A stretch of 33,115 bases of DNA from Bacillota bacterium (GCA_012800215.1 JAAZJT010000091.1:1-33115); one strand, 5' to 3'; shown: positions 6,832-15,609, counted from the stretch's first letter. Notes: a model not told the origin generated them from the sequence alone. A program made the numbers and translations.

Positions 6832-8046
6832 TTAAGGATTTGTTATTTCACCCATAAAGAGAATGGTGTCCGTCAGGTCATCACAGATAGCAAAGAAAAA
6901 GGGACGGTCGGCACGTACAGTAAAATTTTCTGCCGGCAAACTGATACGCGCACCGAAAACAACCCCGGTAGCCGCTGCAGCTTCCGTACCTTTTTCATGT
7001 ACATCTATATACGCCTGGTGAATAACATCACTGACAAATAATCCTTCCTCTGCCATGGCACTAAAATCTGCCGCATTAGGGTTAAAAGCTCTTTTCATAC
7101 CCATATTTTGCAGCGCATCGTTTAAATGCTCTTTATATTCTGCTTTAAAACGAGGCATATAAACGCTTACTTCTCGTGTAGTAAAATTACTAAGCCACTT
7201 ATGCCAATTTTCAACACTTAGTTGCTCGTAAAAATCTGTTAATCCTTTATTGGGCACAAACACATACATACTAAGCCGCTCCTGGCCGTAAGGCAGGCGC
7301 ACTGCATTAAAAGTTTCTTCCGCTAAACAATCCAGTGTAGCTTTTTTATGCATCAGAGGCACATCCTTTTCTTTCCCGTCAGCAAGGATAAAAGGAGCAT
7401 CTTTTGTTAATTTTGCATCAAAAGCTTCTGTCCACTGCCCATTAAAATAGAGAGTATTAACCAAAACAAGCCGTGTATCTGCTTCCAATCGGTCAAAAAG
7501 ATCTTTTATTTTACCAGCTGTTTTCCCTTCGACCCAGTCGTTAATAGTTTTGTGGGCATCGGGTTGTGAATAATCAAGCTCTTGCACCTCTGCATCATAA
7601 TAAGTTCTGTTTCTTTGTATGAAGTCATCCTTAATGCGGGCATTATTATCCGGCCATAAAGAATTAGCAAGATTAATTTCGACTTTAGGGTCGGGGTTTT
7701 GCAAAATAGTTAAAAGATCGGCATTGGCCTGATTGAGTTCTTCTAATGTAAGTGTTTCAATATGCATAGCACGGGCCATTTCTGCCTGAGTTTCGCCGGC
7801 TGCTCCGTTATAAACCATGCTTAGGGCAAGAGCAACACTAGCGGGTGAAAAAAAAGTGTTAACATTATCGGAAGGTTTGCGCAGCTGGTTAAAAAGCTGC
7901 AGAGCAAAAGCAGTATTTCCTGCTACCAATCGTGCATCTAAACGTTCAGCAGCTTGCACTTTACGCCCGGGCAAATTTACTTTATTACAGCCGGCAAGCG
8001 GTATTGCCAGCAAGAAACAAAGCAGGATAACCACAATCTGCCTCAT
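6832..8046 (-). CDS. Serpin family protease inhibitor, predicted lipoprotein
   Basis: From the chosen ATG the protein is 404 residues long. It opens with a signal peptide ending in lipobox LAGC (Cys20), so it is probably exported and lipid-anchored to the outer face of the membrane. The serpin fold is complete, with LVNTLYFNGQWTEAF in the middle and the C-terminal signature ADRPFFFAI…ILFMGEITNP. The reactive-loop hinge KGTEAAAATG is of the inhibitory type. Counting from the hinge puts P1 at Arg367 and P1' at Ile, suggesting a trypsin-like target, but the segment after P1 is about four residues longer than in antitrypsin, so P1 is uncertain. The ORF track starts at 8127; AGGAGG seven bases before the ATG at 8046 and the signal peptide decide for 8046. 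It appears to be a single-gene unit. Confidence 0.92.
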   Translation of the reverse strand: MRQIVVILLCFLLAIPLAGCNKVNLPGRKVQAAERLDARLVAGNTAFALQLFNQLRKPSDNVNTFFSPASVALALSMVYNGAAGETQAEMARAMHIETLTLEELNQANADLLTILQNPDPKVEINLANSLWPDNNARIKDDFIQRNRTYYDAEVQELDYSQPDAHKTINDWVEGKTAGKIKDLFDRLEADTRLVLVNTLYFNGQWTEAFDAKLTKDAPFILADGKEKDVPLMHKKATLDCLAEETFNAVRLPYGQERLSMYVFVPNKGLTDFYEQLSVENWHKWLSNFTTREVSVYMPRFKAEYKEHLNDALQNMGMKRAFNPNAADFSAMAEEGLFVSDVIHQAYIDVHEKGTEAAAATGVVFGARISLPAENFTVRADRPFFFAICDDLTDTILFMGEITNP

Positions 8047-8144
8047 ATATAATCCTCCTAAAAATTTATTAAATATACTCATTATTGACGAAGAAGACAT
8101 ACAAAAGTTCCCTGCACATAAAAACAATCTTACTAACTAAGTGA

Positions 8145-8179
8145 ATAACAAATAAGCAGACCTGCCATAACAAGTCTGC
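8145..8179 (-). terminator. Possible terminator of the 106-aa gene
   Basis: An imperfect hairpin, GCAGACcTG/CAaGTCTGC, is followed on the minus strand by TTATTTGTTATT. It lies between the small gene ending at 8202 and the serpin gene. The T run is broken, so confidence is modest. Confidence 0.45.
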
Positions 8180-8201
8180 CTGTTTTATATAGCCTTTAGT
8201 T

Positions 8202-8522
8202 CTAACAATATGCAACCGGTTCTATACGCTCTTTAATTTTATTATATTCTTCCTCGCTAATTGCAACTGCATTGCCCAATAATTTACTTAAAATAGTATC
8301 AGTAAAAGTTTTTTTGGCAGCGTCCAAATTAAACTTATCATACGGATAAACTTCAGAAAGGGTGCGGCGCACTTTTTCCCGCTTAAAATTAGTCACTTTT
8401 ATATTAGAATGTACCAGAATCGCAGTGGGAATCTTCTGCTCCTCATCCTTTACAATGGTGGCAGTGATGGGGCTAATTTTATACACCATGGCCGTTTCCT
8501 CATCGTAGTAGTAACTGTTCAC
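8202..8522 (-). CDS. Small protein of unknown function
   Basis: This 106-residue protein starts with GTG. AAGGAGGG lies six bases upstream, which is strong support for a real gene. I do not recognise the family. No signal peptide or membrane segment is visible. The first half looks like beta strands (MVYKISPITATIVKD), and the second half is helical and charged (SEEEYNKIKERIE) with a C-terminal Cys. It stands alone between the serpin and queF genes, on the same strand as both, with a possible hairpin terminator after it. Confidence 0.65.
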   Translation of the reverse strand: MNSYYYDEETAMVYKISPITATIVKDEEQKIPTAILVHSNIKVTNFKREKVRRTLSEVYPYDKFNLDAAKKTFTDTILSKLLGNAVAISEEEYNKIKERIEPVAYC

Positions 8523-8744
8523 TGTAAGCCCTCCTTAACGCGCTAAATTCTTAGATTGATAACACTTTTCACAGTTCTTTTTCATATACAAAATTCGCCG
8601 CAAGAATAATTTTTCCTGCCCATGTAAATTATCTCTTGTGTTTCTGCTTCTTTTAATAATACATTAATAAAGTTTAATGACTGCGCAGAAGAGGCTGTAG
8701 CTTTACCCTCATCATAGATTCTGCCCTATTTCAAGTAAATTAAA
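8523..8744. other. Intergenic region upstream of the 106-aa gene
   Basis: It must hold the promoter of the minus-strand 106-aa gene, but I could not pick a convincing -35/-10 pair. No ORF with a ribosome binding site and no repeat was noticed. The queF terminator borders it at 8745. Confidence 0.4.
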
Positions 8745-8771
8745 TAGTAAAAGCGGCACTACGGCCGCCTT
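8745..8771 (-). terminator. Terminator of queF
   Basis: The minus strand forms AAGGCGGC/GCCGCTTT (8 bp with one G-U pair) around a 6-base loop, followed by TTACTATTT. It lies about 55 bases past the queF stop. Confidence 0.65.
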
Positions 8772-8824
8772 AAAAGTACTAAACTTTTTTGGTTATAAAT
8801 GGCGAGAAAGCTCCTGTTTTAGGC

Positions 8825-9229
8825 TTACCGCTCTTCCTCAGACACTTTTTCTCGCTGATAGTAGGCAGTGGCACGAATGGTAATGCCACCGCGCGGCTTT
8901 TGGATAACGGTAACTTTACAGTGATGCGGCCTGCAGGCCTCGCCAACGTCTTGGGCTATTTGCGCCGCTAAAGCTTCACAGAAAACTCCTTCATTTCGGA
9001 AACTCCAAAAATAGAGTTTTAAACTTTTACTTTCAATACATAACTGGTCCGGTTCATACTCAATAATTACAGTTTCCCAATCCGGCTGCCCTGTAATGGG
9101 GCAAACGCTGGTGACTTCATCACTTTCCATCACCACTGTTTGGACGCCTTCCGGTTTAGGAAACACATCCAGTTTGCGACTTGGTGTTTTGACAACTTTT
9201 CCTAAAGCATAAAAATCTGATTGACTCAC
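8825..9229 (-). CDS. queF: preQ0 reductase QueF (NADPH-dependent 7-cyano-7-deazaguanine reductase)
   Basis: QueF reduces the nitrile of preQ0 to the aminomethyl group of preQ1, the last free-base step before queuosine insertion into tRNA. This 134-residue protein is of the short, single-domain type. Hallmarks are FYALG near the N-terminus, the catalytic segment VTSVCPITGQPDWE with Cys43 forming the covalent thioimide and Asp50 as proton donor, and the conserved IESKSLKLYFWS with Glu66 that contacts the substrate. It starts at GTG 9229 with AGGAGG seven bases upstream. That ribosome binding site lies at the end of a preQ1 class I riboswitch, so translation should fall when preQ1 is plentiful. 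A weak promoter is seen upstream; recQ lies 160 bases before it on the same strand, so read-through is also possible. Confidence 0.95.
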   Translation of the reverse strand: MSQSDFYALGKVVKTPSRKLDVFPKPEGVQTVVMESDEVTSVCPITGQPDWETVIIEYEPDQLCIESKSLKLYFWSFRNEGVFCEALAAQIAQDVGEACRPHHCKVTVIQKPRGGITIRATAYYQREKVSEEER

Positions 9230-9236
9230 AATATTA

Positions 9237-9275
9237 CCTCCTGTGTTTTGATAAGGCGGGTTACTACGACCGCCC
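9237..9275 (-). promoter_or_regulatory. preQ1 class I riboswitch in the queF leader
   Basis: On the minus strand, stem P1 is GGCGG/CCGCC (9274-9270 and 9259-9255), closing the loop TCGTAGTAAC. An A-rich tail TTATCAAAACAC follows and runs into AGGAGG, the queF ribosome binding site. As I recall the well-studied Thermoanaerobacter tengcongensis preQ1 riboswitch, the loop differs at one base and keeps the specificity cytosine at its end, and the tail differs at only a few positions. In that RNA the loop pairs with bases beside the ribosome binding site to make a pseudoknot when preQ1 binds. A translational off switch is therefore predicted here. Confidence 0.92.
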
Positions 9276-9294
9276 GAAAAATTCCCTTCGCTCT

Positions 9295-9323
9295 ACTTTA
9301 TCAAGAATACTAATTTTCGACAA
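9295..9323 (-). promoter_or_regulatory. Possible promoter of queF
   Basis: TTGTCG (9323-9318) and TAAAGT (9300-9295) are 17 bases apart on the minus strand; each box matches four of six consensus bases. A start near 9288 would give a leader of about 60 bases that contains the whole riboswitch. Confidence 0.4.
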
Positions 9324-9389
9324 GTATTTACATGCGTGCTTTTTAATTTTTTCACTGTTTTTCAGCCATTATTAATTTTCTAGCAAAGA

Positions 9390-11147
9390 TTAGCGGTGGG
9401 AACAGATAACTGCAAGAAATTCTTTACCATATTTAGCCAACTTTACCTCCCCAACACCACTGACACGCAGCAGCGAAGATTGGTCTGAAGGACGAATTTC
9501 GCACATCTGCCTTAATGTGGCGTCGGAAAAAATCAGGTAAGGAGGCAAATTCTCGCGATCGGCAATTTCCTTACGCAGCTGACGCAACTTTTCAAATAAG
9601 CCATCTTCTTCCACTGTTTTCTGCACTTGCACTTTACGCAGTACCCTCTGTTTGCCCTTAATCACAGCAGCAGCCTTAGGACCTAATTTGACAAGAGGAT
9701 ATCTCCCCTCTGTCGGGCGCAGATAACCTTCCGCTATCAAAAAACCTATAAAATCACGAATTTCCTGCAGTGAATGTTCAGGCATTAAAGCATAAGTGCT
9801 GAGACGATCCAATTTAAGCTGCCGGATTTTTTTATTCTTGGCACCTTTTAATACTTGCGCTACCAGAGTGGCACCATAACGTTCCTGCAGCCGATAAACA
9901 CAAGAGAGAACTTTCTGTGCCTCCAGAGTAACATCTATAGTTTCACTATCATCCCGACAGTTACTGCAATTACCACAATTATCAGCTGACTCTTCGCCAA
10001 AATATGCTAATAATGTTTGCCGCAAACATTTTGAGGTGTGACAGTAATCAGCTACTGCCTGCAGCTTACTAAATTCGTGTTGTCGGCGCCGGGGAGAATA
10101 AACAGTCTGTTCAATTAAATATTTCTGTAAAATTATATCCTGTGGATGATACAACAAAATACATTCTCCCGGTTCACCATCACGGCCGGCGCGTCCGGCT
10201 TCCTGGTAGTAAGCTTCTATATTTTTCGGAAGACTGTAATGAATAACAAAGCGCACATTTGATTTATCAATTCCCATACCAAAAGCATTAGTTGCCACCA
10301 TAACCGGCAGGTCATCACGCAAAAAAGCTTCCTGATTTTCTGCACGTTCTGCTTCGCGCATCCCTGCATGATATTTACTGACGGGGATCTTGTATTTTTG
10401 CAGCATTTCTGCCAGTTTATCCACATCTTTACGAGTGGCAGCATAGATTATACCTGCTCTACCGCTACTGGCCTGAAGGTAATCTAAAACAAACTCCTGT
10501 TTATTTACGCCGCGTAAAACAGAAAAAGATAGATTATGCCGGTCAAAGCCTGTCACATAGACTTGCGGCAAACTAAGACCCAGCAGTTTGATAATATCTG
10601 CCTTAATTTCCGGTGTTGCCGTAGCAGTAAAAGCGCCTATCACCGGCCGCCTGGGTAAAGAGCTGATAAAAGCAGCAATTTTACGATAGCTGGGACGAAA
10701 GTCATGCCCCCATTGTGAAACACAGTGCGCTTCATCGACAGCAATGAAACTAATATTCAGCGCTGGAATCAATTCGGCAAAACTATCTGCCTGCAAACGC
10801 TCCGGTGCTACATAAACCAATTTGTAGCGGCCGTCAACAGTGTCCTGCAAACGCTGTCTGATTTCAGCAGCCCGCAGTGAACTGTTAATGAAGGTAGCAG
10901 GAATACCAAGCTCCCCTAATGCGTCCACCTGGTCTTTCATCAAAGCAATTAATGGGGAGATAACAAGGGTGACACCTGGAAAAAGCAGGGCAGGAATCTG
11001 ATAACATAGTGATTTTCCCGCTCCAGTGGGCATTATTGCCAGGGTATCAGCTTGTGACAGTAAGCTCTCCACTACTTTCTCCTGCCCACCGCGAAATGAA
11101 GTGTAACCAAATATTCTTTTTAATAGTGCATGAGCTTCTGCGAGCAT
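9390..11147 (-). CDS. recQ: ATP-dependent DNA helicase RecQ
   Basis: RecQ unwinds DNA 3' to 5' and acts in recombination and fork repair. This 585-residue protein has the full layout. The helicase core carries Walker A MPTGAGKS (about 39-46), DEAH (138-141), the RecQ-specific QWGHDFRPSYRKI, and helicase motif VI YYQEAGRAGRDG. A zinc-binding Cys cluster (CLRQTLLAYF…NCGNCSNC) follows, then the RQC winged helix, and a C-terminal HRDC domain (about 510-585). ATG start with GGAGG seven bases upstream. It follows the Rad50-like ATPase gene by 45 bases on the same strand, so the nuclease, ATPase and helicase probably form a DNA-repair operon. No clear terminator separates it from queF. Confidence 0.95.
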   Translation of the reverse strand: MLAEAHALLKRIFGYTSFRGGQEKVVESLLSQADTLAIMPTGAGKSLCYQIPALLFPGVTLVISPLIALMKDQVDALGELGIPATFINSSLRAAEIRQRLQDTVDGRYKLVYVAPERLQADSFAELIPALNISFIAVDEAHCVSQWGHDFRPSYRKIAAFISSLPRRPVIGAFTATATPEIKADIIKLLGLSLPQVYVTGFDRHNLSFSVLRGVNKQEFVLDYLQASSGRAGIIYAATRKDVDKLAEMLQKYKIPVSKYHAGMREAERAENQEAFLRDDLPVMVATNAFGMGIDKSNVRFVIHYSLPKNIEAYYQEAGRAGRDGEPGECILLYHPQDIILQKYLIEQTVYSPRRRQHEFSKLQAVADYCHTSKCLRQTLLAYFGEESADNCGNCSNCRDDSETIDVTLEAQKVLSCVYRLQERYGATLVAQVLKGAKNKKIRQLKLDRLSTYALMPEHSLQEIRDFIGFLIAEGYLRPTEGRYPLVKLGPKAAAVIKGKQRVLRKVQVQKTVEEDGLFEKLRQLRKEIADRENLPPYLIFSDATLRQMCEIRPSDQSSLLRVSGVGEVKLAKYGKEFLAVICSHR

Positions 11148-11192
11148 TTTAATCCTCCAGGTATTTTCCTAAAAAATTATTTAACGTACAAT

Positions 11193-13613
11193 TTATAATT
11201 TTATCATATAGCCGCCCAGTTTAGCAGCTGTATCAGGATCACAAGTGGTAATAATAACTTGCCTCTGCTTTGCATATTCGCGTACCATTGCTGCAGCATG
11301 TGCCTTTCTTTGCGGATCCAAATCAACTAATGGGTCATCCATTACTAAAAAGCCGTTCCTTTGCTCTAATAAAAATTCAGCCATTGCCAAGCGCAGTGCC
11401 AAAGCCATACCGCGTGCAGTACCTGTGGATAGAAACTCTAACGACAAAGCCGTTCCATCCGCGGCTTCCAAACGGTTAGGCAGCGTCCCTTCCAACTCCG
11501 CCGCTTGATAACGATAAGCTGTTGCAGGTCCTAAATAGCGGCAGAAAGCTGTGTATAAAGGTGTGAAAGTCTTTTCATTTAGTTGCGACATTAATTGATT
11601 AAATTTTGCTTCTACCTTAAGAAGTAAAGCTGCTTCCTCTTTAATGCGGCTAAAATAATCTTCTGCCTCTCTATAGCGCACTTTAATATCCTCGGCCGTT
11701 TCTTCTCCCTGTTCCTGCTGAGCCTCTAATAATTGTTCTTTCGCCGTCAAGAAAAGCTCTTCCACTTCCTGGGTGCGCCTGCGCAGCTCCTTAAGGGCAG
11801 CAAAGAAAGAATCAGTATCGGTATATGCTGCCGGCAGGGGAGCCAGCTGCGACAGTTCACTTTCTGCCAGGCGTTTTTCATTAAGTATTGTCGCCAATTG
11901 CTCCATTACTGTCTCATGACAGCCGTATTCCTTTTCCCAGGCTTTCAGGCGCTGCTGGATTTCTTCCTTTTGGCTGATAGCATGTGTCAGTTCTACCTGC
12001 ACCTGCGAGTATTCAGTTAAGATAGATTCCGGCTCCCGCATCATAGTATCAGGACATGATGCTGCTGCCTTAGCCAATTCAGTATAAGCCTGCCCTTGTA
12101 AAACTGCTTCCAGTTTGGCTCGCAGGCGCTCTATTTGGCTAGTCAGCGCTTGCCGCAATTCCAGCATTTGCCTGGCTTCCGAAATATTTTGCAAGGATAA
12201 CTGCTGCAGCTTACTTTCACGTGCTGTTTGTAAAGTTTGAATTTCTGCCAATAAAGCTTCCACATCACACTGACCCGCTTGCACGTACACAGACCAGCCT
12301 TCAGCCGTAAATTGTAGATACCCCTCTCCCTTAAAAAGTGCTTCATCTGTCACTGTAATCTGTTGTACTGCAGGCGAAGTACTTTTAACTGTGACTGTCT
12401 GCGGTTTAGTCAGGGAAACTTTAGCCACAAGTTCCATTGCCTGCAATTCCGCTTGTTTGTTTGCTATCAAGTTCTGCTGCTGCTGCAGCCATGTCACATC
12501 TTCACCTGTGACCGCAGGCAGGGATGCCAATTTAGCTTCTAAAGCCAGTAATTCTTCCTGCAATGGTTTTGCTGCCAAGTAACGCTCGCGCATCTTTTTT
12601 GCTTCTACGGCAGCTTTGGCTAACTCCAAGTCCTTGCTTAAGGTTTTTAAACGGATCTGGTTTTGCTCAATGCTACTTGTTATATTGGCTAAACGCTCTT
12701 TTTCCCTCGGCCATTGGCTGTTAATCAGTTTTAATTTTTCTTCTTGTAAACGTAAGGTTCCTATTTTGGGTTCTAATTTTGCCCGTCTGTAAACATCATT
12801 CTCCAGTTTTTCCAAAGCAACCTTCTGGAGCAGTAGTGCAGCTTTTTCAGCAGAAGTTTTCTCTAAAGCAGCTAAAGCCACTTCAACTTTTTTTTCCGCC
12901 TCCTCGGCCGCCTGCAGCTGTCTCCGCAAACTTTCCTTTTCATAATAAGCTGCCAGTAGTTTGCCGACATTTTTAACGTAGGGGTTATCAACGCCTCTGT
13001 TCTTTTTCGGCCCGTCACGCTGAAGGTCCCAATTAGCAAGCAGGTCTTTTTTAGCTTGTGCCAGTTCCTGCGCCAACTCTTCCGGTGATACACCACCACT
13101 TTGCAGGAAAGCAGTCCGCAGGACATCGCCCAGTGTTGCTACCGCTTCCTGGTTTTGGCTGATCAGTTCCACCGTTTTTAGCATATCTTCCTGGCGCGCA
13201 AAAAGAATACTTTCATAAGTTCCCCTGCCGTACCGGAGCAAACTGAGCAGTTTTTCCTGCACCATTTCCTCTGTACTAATAACAACCCCGGAGGCAGATT
13301 CTAAGCGACAATTTCGGGCGGCACCCCAAGAGCGCGTTAATAAATATTCATCTTTGGCATCACACTGAAAGTTAACGGCAACCTCTATTGTATCGCCTAC
13401 GCCATAAGGCAAGAAACGCGCTAAGTAATCTTTCCAAAGCGGCGAATTTCGGTGCAAATTGGTGGGCAGAAAAAAAACGGCAAAAAGAGCACCCACCATT
13501 GTGCTTTTACCTGCTTCATTAGGCCCAAGGACTACATTTAGACCATCTTTAAAGGTAACTTCTTTACCGTGCAGACCGCCAAAAGGTGCCATCCTAACCG
13601 ATTTGACAATCAT
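11193..13613 (-). CDS. Rad50/SbcC-like (YhaN-type) AAA family ATPase
   Basis: This 806-residue SMC-like ATPase has an N-terminal Walker A GPNEAGKST (about 31-39). A long central coiled coil follows, and then a C-terminal half with signature LSTGTARGMALALRLA and Walker B FLVMDDPLVDLD. Such proteins pair with an Mre11-like nuclease to process DNA ends. It is shorter than true SbcC (over 1000 residues). I see no CxxC zinc hook in the middle of the coiled coil, so it resembles the YhaN type more than canonical SbcC. Its ATG overlaps the stop of the upstream nuclease gene by four bases (ATGA), indicating translational coupling and a shared complex. AAGGTG precedes the start. Confidence 0.88.
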   Translation of the reverse strand: MIVKSVRMAPFGGLHGKEVTFKDGLNVVLGPNEAGKSTMVGALFAVFFLPTNLHRNSPLWKDYLARFLPYGVGDTIEVAVNFQCDAKDEYLLTRSWGAARNCRLESASGVVISTEEMVQEKLLSLLRYGRGTYESILFARQEDMLKTVELISQNQEAVATLGDVLRTAFLQSGGVSPEELAQELAQAKKDLLANWDLQRDGPKKNRGVDNPYVKNVGKLLAAYYEKESLRRQLQAAEEAEKKVEVALAALEKTSAEKAALLLQKVALEKLENDVYRRAKLEPKIGTLRLQEEKLKLINSQWPREKERLANITSSIEQNQIRLKTLSKDLELAKAAVEAKKMRERYLAAKPLQEELLALEAKLASLPAVTGEDVTWLQQQQNLIANKQAELQAMELVAKVSLTKPQTVTVKSTSPAVQQITVTDEALFKGEGYLQFTAEGWSVYVQAGQCDVEALLAEIQTLQTARESKLQQLSLQNISEARQMLELRQALTSQIERLRAKLEAVLQGQAYTELAKAAASCPDTMMREPESILTEYSQVQVELTHAISQKEEIQQRLKAWEKEYGCHETVMEQLATILNEKRLAESELSQLAPLPAAYTDTDSFFAALKELRRRTQEVEELFLTAKEQLLEAQQEQGEETAEDIKVRYREAEDYFSRIKEEAALLLKVEAKFNQLMSQLNEKTFTPLYTAFCRYLGPATAYRYQAAELEGTLPNRLEAADGTALSLEFLSTGTARGMALALRLAMAEFLLEQRNGFLVMDDPLVDLDPQRKAHAAAMVREYAKQRQVIITTCDPDTAAKLGGYMIKL

Positions 13614-14719
13614 TTTTTCACCTTCTTTACCAGCTCATAAGCAAGCTGTAGCGCTTCATATTCACCTTCTGCAGCTAATGACGTAAGCAATAAATAAGGA
13701 AATGAACCGGCGGGAAATTCCGCCTCGATACTTTCCGGGGATAACTCCATTTTTAGCATACTGTCATCATATTCCAAGTATCTCACGCTATCTGCACACT
13801 GCTGCAAATAAGCTCCCCGCTGCCTGAACTGCTCCTGCGGCAGGCGGCCGTGCAGGCGCAGTTTTACCAAAGTAGTATCAGCTGCTATTTCCTTTAAATA
13901 GTTTCCTACTGTATTCAATTCCTTTATTTCCAGCGTAGTATCAATAAAACGGAATTTTCCTGTACGTACAGCGCGATGCTCCACTTTACCGTCATGGCAG
14001 GTTGCCAACCATGCATAACCCTGGTGTCTGCAGTCAAAACCATCCGGTTCAGGTGTGCCGCAATAGGTAAAACCACAACTATCTGCCTTTTCCAGATCAG
14101 GGTAGCGAACGTGTGCATGCCCCAGGAACCAATGGTGTAAGCCTGTAGCGAATAATTCATCCCTCTCCATGGGAAAATAATTTTCCTCCAAATCCGGTGA
14201 AAGGCCGCGGACAGTTCCATGCGCAATACCCAGCTGCCACTGTGCCGCCGGTTTCTCCTGTAAATCACGCAGCCAGCCTAAACGGTTTTCTGCACTATGC
14301 TTGCGGTCACATGGAGCCGGGTAAAGAACTGCGTCTAAGCCATATTCCTGTAAGCAGTATGGTTTTTGCTGCATTAACAGCAAAACATGTTCCGGAGCAT
14401 GCTCTAGAAATACCCTCCAGATAGCTGATGAATCATTATAGTAATCATGGTTGCCTGGCAGAACAGCAATACAGGCACCGGCAAAAGTCTGTAGTATTTT
14501 TACGGTTCGCAAAACAGTATTTTTACTGACATTATGGCTATGAAACAAATCACCGGCAATCAGAAACAATTGACAACATTCCTGATTCGCCAGTTCCACT
14601 AATTTAGCCAAAGCTGAAAATCGAGCGTCCACTAATTGTTGGCGGAGTTCTTCGGGATAGTTTCGCGTTCGATGTGTCATACCCAGGTGCAAATCTCCGG
14701 TATGCAGCACTTTTAACAC
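13610..14719 (-). CDS. Mre11/SbcD-like (YhaO-type) DNA repair exonuclease
   Basis: This 369-residue calcineurin-like metallophosphoesterase has all the metal-binding motifs in order: TGDLHLG (about 7-13), AGDLFH (about 55), PGNHDYY (about 94), IAHG (about 168) and LGHAHV (about 199). A C-terminal capping domain follows. It should be the nuclease partner of the Rad50-like ATPase encoded directly downstream with a 4-base overlap. The start is GTG 14719 with GGGAGGTGG six bases upstream. It is the first gene of the repair operon that continues into recQ. I could not fix its promoter in the 228-base gap shared with the divergent BusR-like gene. Confidence 0.9.
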   Translation of the reverse strand: MLKVLHTGDLHLGMTHRTRNYPEELRQQLVDARFSALAKLVELANQECCQLFLIAGDLFHSHNVSKNTVLRTVKILQTFAGACIAVLPGNHDYYNDSSAIWRVFLEHAPEHVLLLMQQKPYCLQEYGLDAVLYPAPCDRKHSAENRLGWLRDLQEKPAAQWQLGIAHGTVRGLSPDLEENYFPMERDELFATGLHHWFLGHAHVRYPDLEKADSCGFTYCGTPEPDGFDCRHQGYAWLATCHDGKVEHRAVRTGKFRFIDTTLEIKELNTVGNYLKEIAADTTLVKLRLHGRLPQEQFRQRGAYLQQCADSVRYLEYDDSMLKMELSPESIEAEFPAGSFPYLLLTSLAAEGEYEALQLAYELVKKVKK

Positions 14720-14887
14720 GATACCACCTCCCCACTATTTCTTCATCACAGTATTTATCATTAGCTATGACTAGGCATATTTCCTGCTGCCATCTGCAAT
14801 GACACTCAGGCAACCTTGACTTACCTATACCCTAAAACTTACCATGGCTTTAAAGGAATATTTTTTATTTTTTTGTCAAAAAATCTC

Positions 14888-14926
14888 TTGACAAACCGCC
14901 AATCTGCATATTAAAATCAGGTTGTC
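14888..14926 (+). promoter_or_regulatory. Promoter and candidate operator of the busR-opu operon
   Basis: A perfect TTGACA (14888-14893) and TAAAAT (14912-14917) are 18 bases apart. GACAAACC beginning in the -35 box is mirrored by GGTTGTC (14920-14926) just after the -10 box. The outer GACAA/TTGTC arms thus bracket the core promoter and are a plausible site for the operon's own GntR-type regulator. Confidence 0.6.
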
Positions 14927-14953
14927 GGCATATAAACGAGGAGGCTTGTGTCC

Positions 14954-15592
14954 GTGACTAAAAGGAACGACTTGGCAAGATATGAACAAATTGCTTTAAT
15001 TTTAGCAAAAGATATTACCAAGGGAGTCTATAACGAAGGGGAAAAAATCTCCGGCAGATCAACCCTAGCCAGTAAGTATAGTGTTTCTCCTGAAACTATC
15101 CGCAAAGCTCTGGCTCTCCTGCGCTCTAAGGAGGTTGTGGAAGTTATCCCCAATAGCGGCACCATTATTCTTTCGCGTTCTGCAGCTGAGCATTTTATTG
15201 ATAGTTTTGAAGAGCATAGCGCTTTGGAATTTATGGAACGCAAGCTCAGAGAACTAACAAAAGAGCGTGACCGCTTAAACCTGGAAATTAAAAATTTAGT
15301 AAAAGAAATTGTAAACTTCAAAGCAGGAATGTTAATAAACATGCAGGATGCTGAAGAAATACCAGTGAAACCTAACTCTCCACTGGTAGGCAAAAGTGTA
15401 CATGAAGCTCGCTTAAGAAGCGTCACAGGTGTCACGGTAACTGCAGTCAAACATCGCGGACGCTGGTATGTCTCGCCGGGTAAAGAATTGGAACTAACTA
15501 TTGGTGATACTCTGCTGGCCATGGGAACACCGGAAGCAATCGAGCATTTGCGCCAATTAGCTGCAGGAGCAGGAAAAATAGTTAATGCGTAA
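14954..15592 (+). CDS. BusR-like transcriptional regulator (GntR helix-turn-helix plus RCK_C/TrkA_C domain)
   Basis: This roughly 212-residue protein has three parts. The first is an N-terminal GntR-type winged helix (YEQIALILAKDI…LASKYSVSPETIRKALALL). A charged coiled coil follows (about 90-120, KLRELTKERDRLNLEIKNL). The third is a C-terminal RCK_C/TrkA_C domain (about 138-205, SPLVGKSVHEARLRS…GDTLLAMGTPEAI). This is the layout of BusR of lactococci and streptococci, which binds c-di-AMP through RCK_C and represses a glycine-betaine transporter operon. Here it also heads an osmolyte-type ABC operon, so the same role is likely. Start: GTG 14948 lies only three bases from AGGAGG, so GTG 14954 (nine bases) is preferred. 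Confidence 0.87.
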   Translation: MTKRNDLARYEQIALILAKDITKGVYNEGEKISGRSTLASKYSVSPETIRKALALLRSKEVVEVIPNSGTIILSRSAAEHFIDSFEEHSALEFMERKLRELTKERDRLNLEIKNLVKEIVNFKAGMLINMQDAEEIPVKPNSPLVGKSVHEARLRSVTGVTVTAVKHRGRWYVSPGKELELTIGDTLLAMGTPEAIEHLRQLAAGAGKIVNA

Positions 15593-15609
15593 TTTTTTAC
15601 AGAGAGGTT

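Noticed and set aside
6820-7041. 73-aa plus-strand ORF
   Set aside because: It is antisense to the serpin C-terminus and unsupported by a ribosome binding site.
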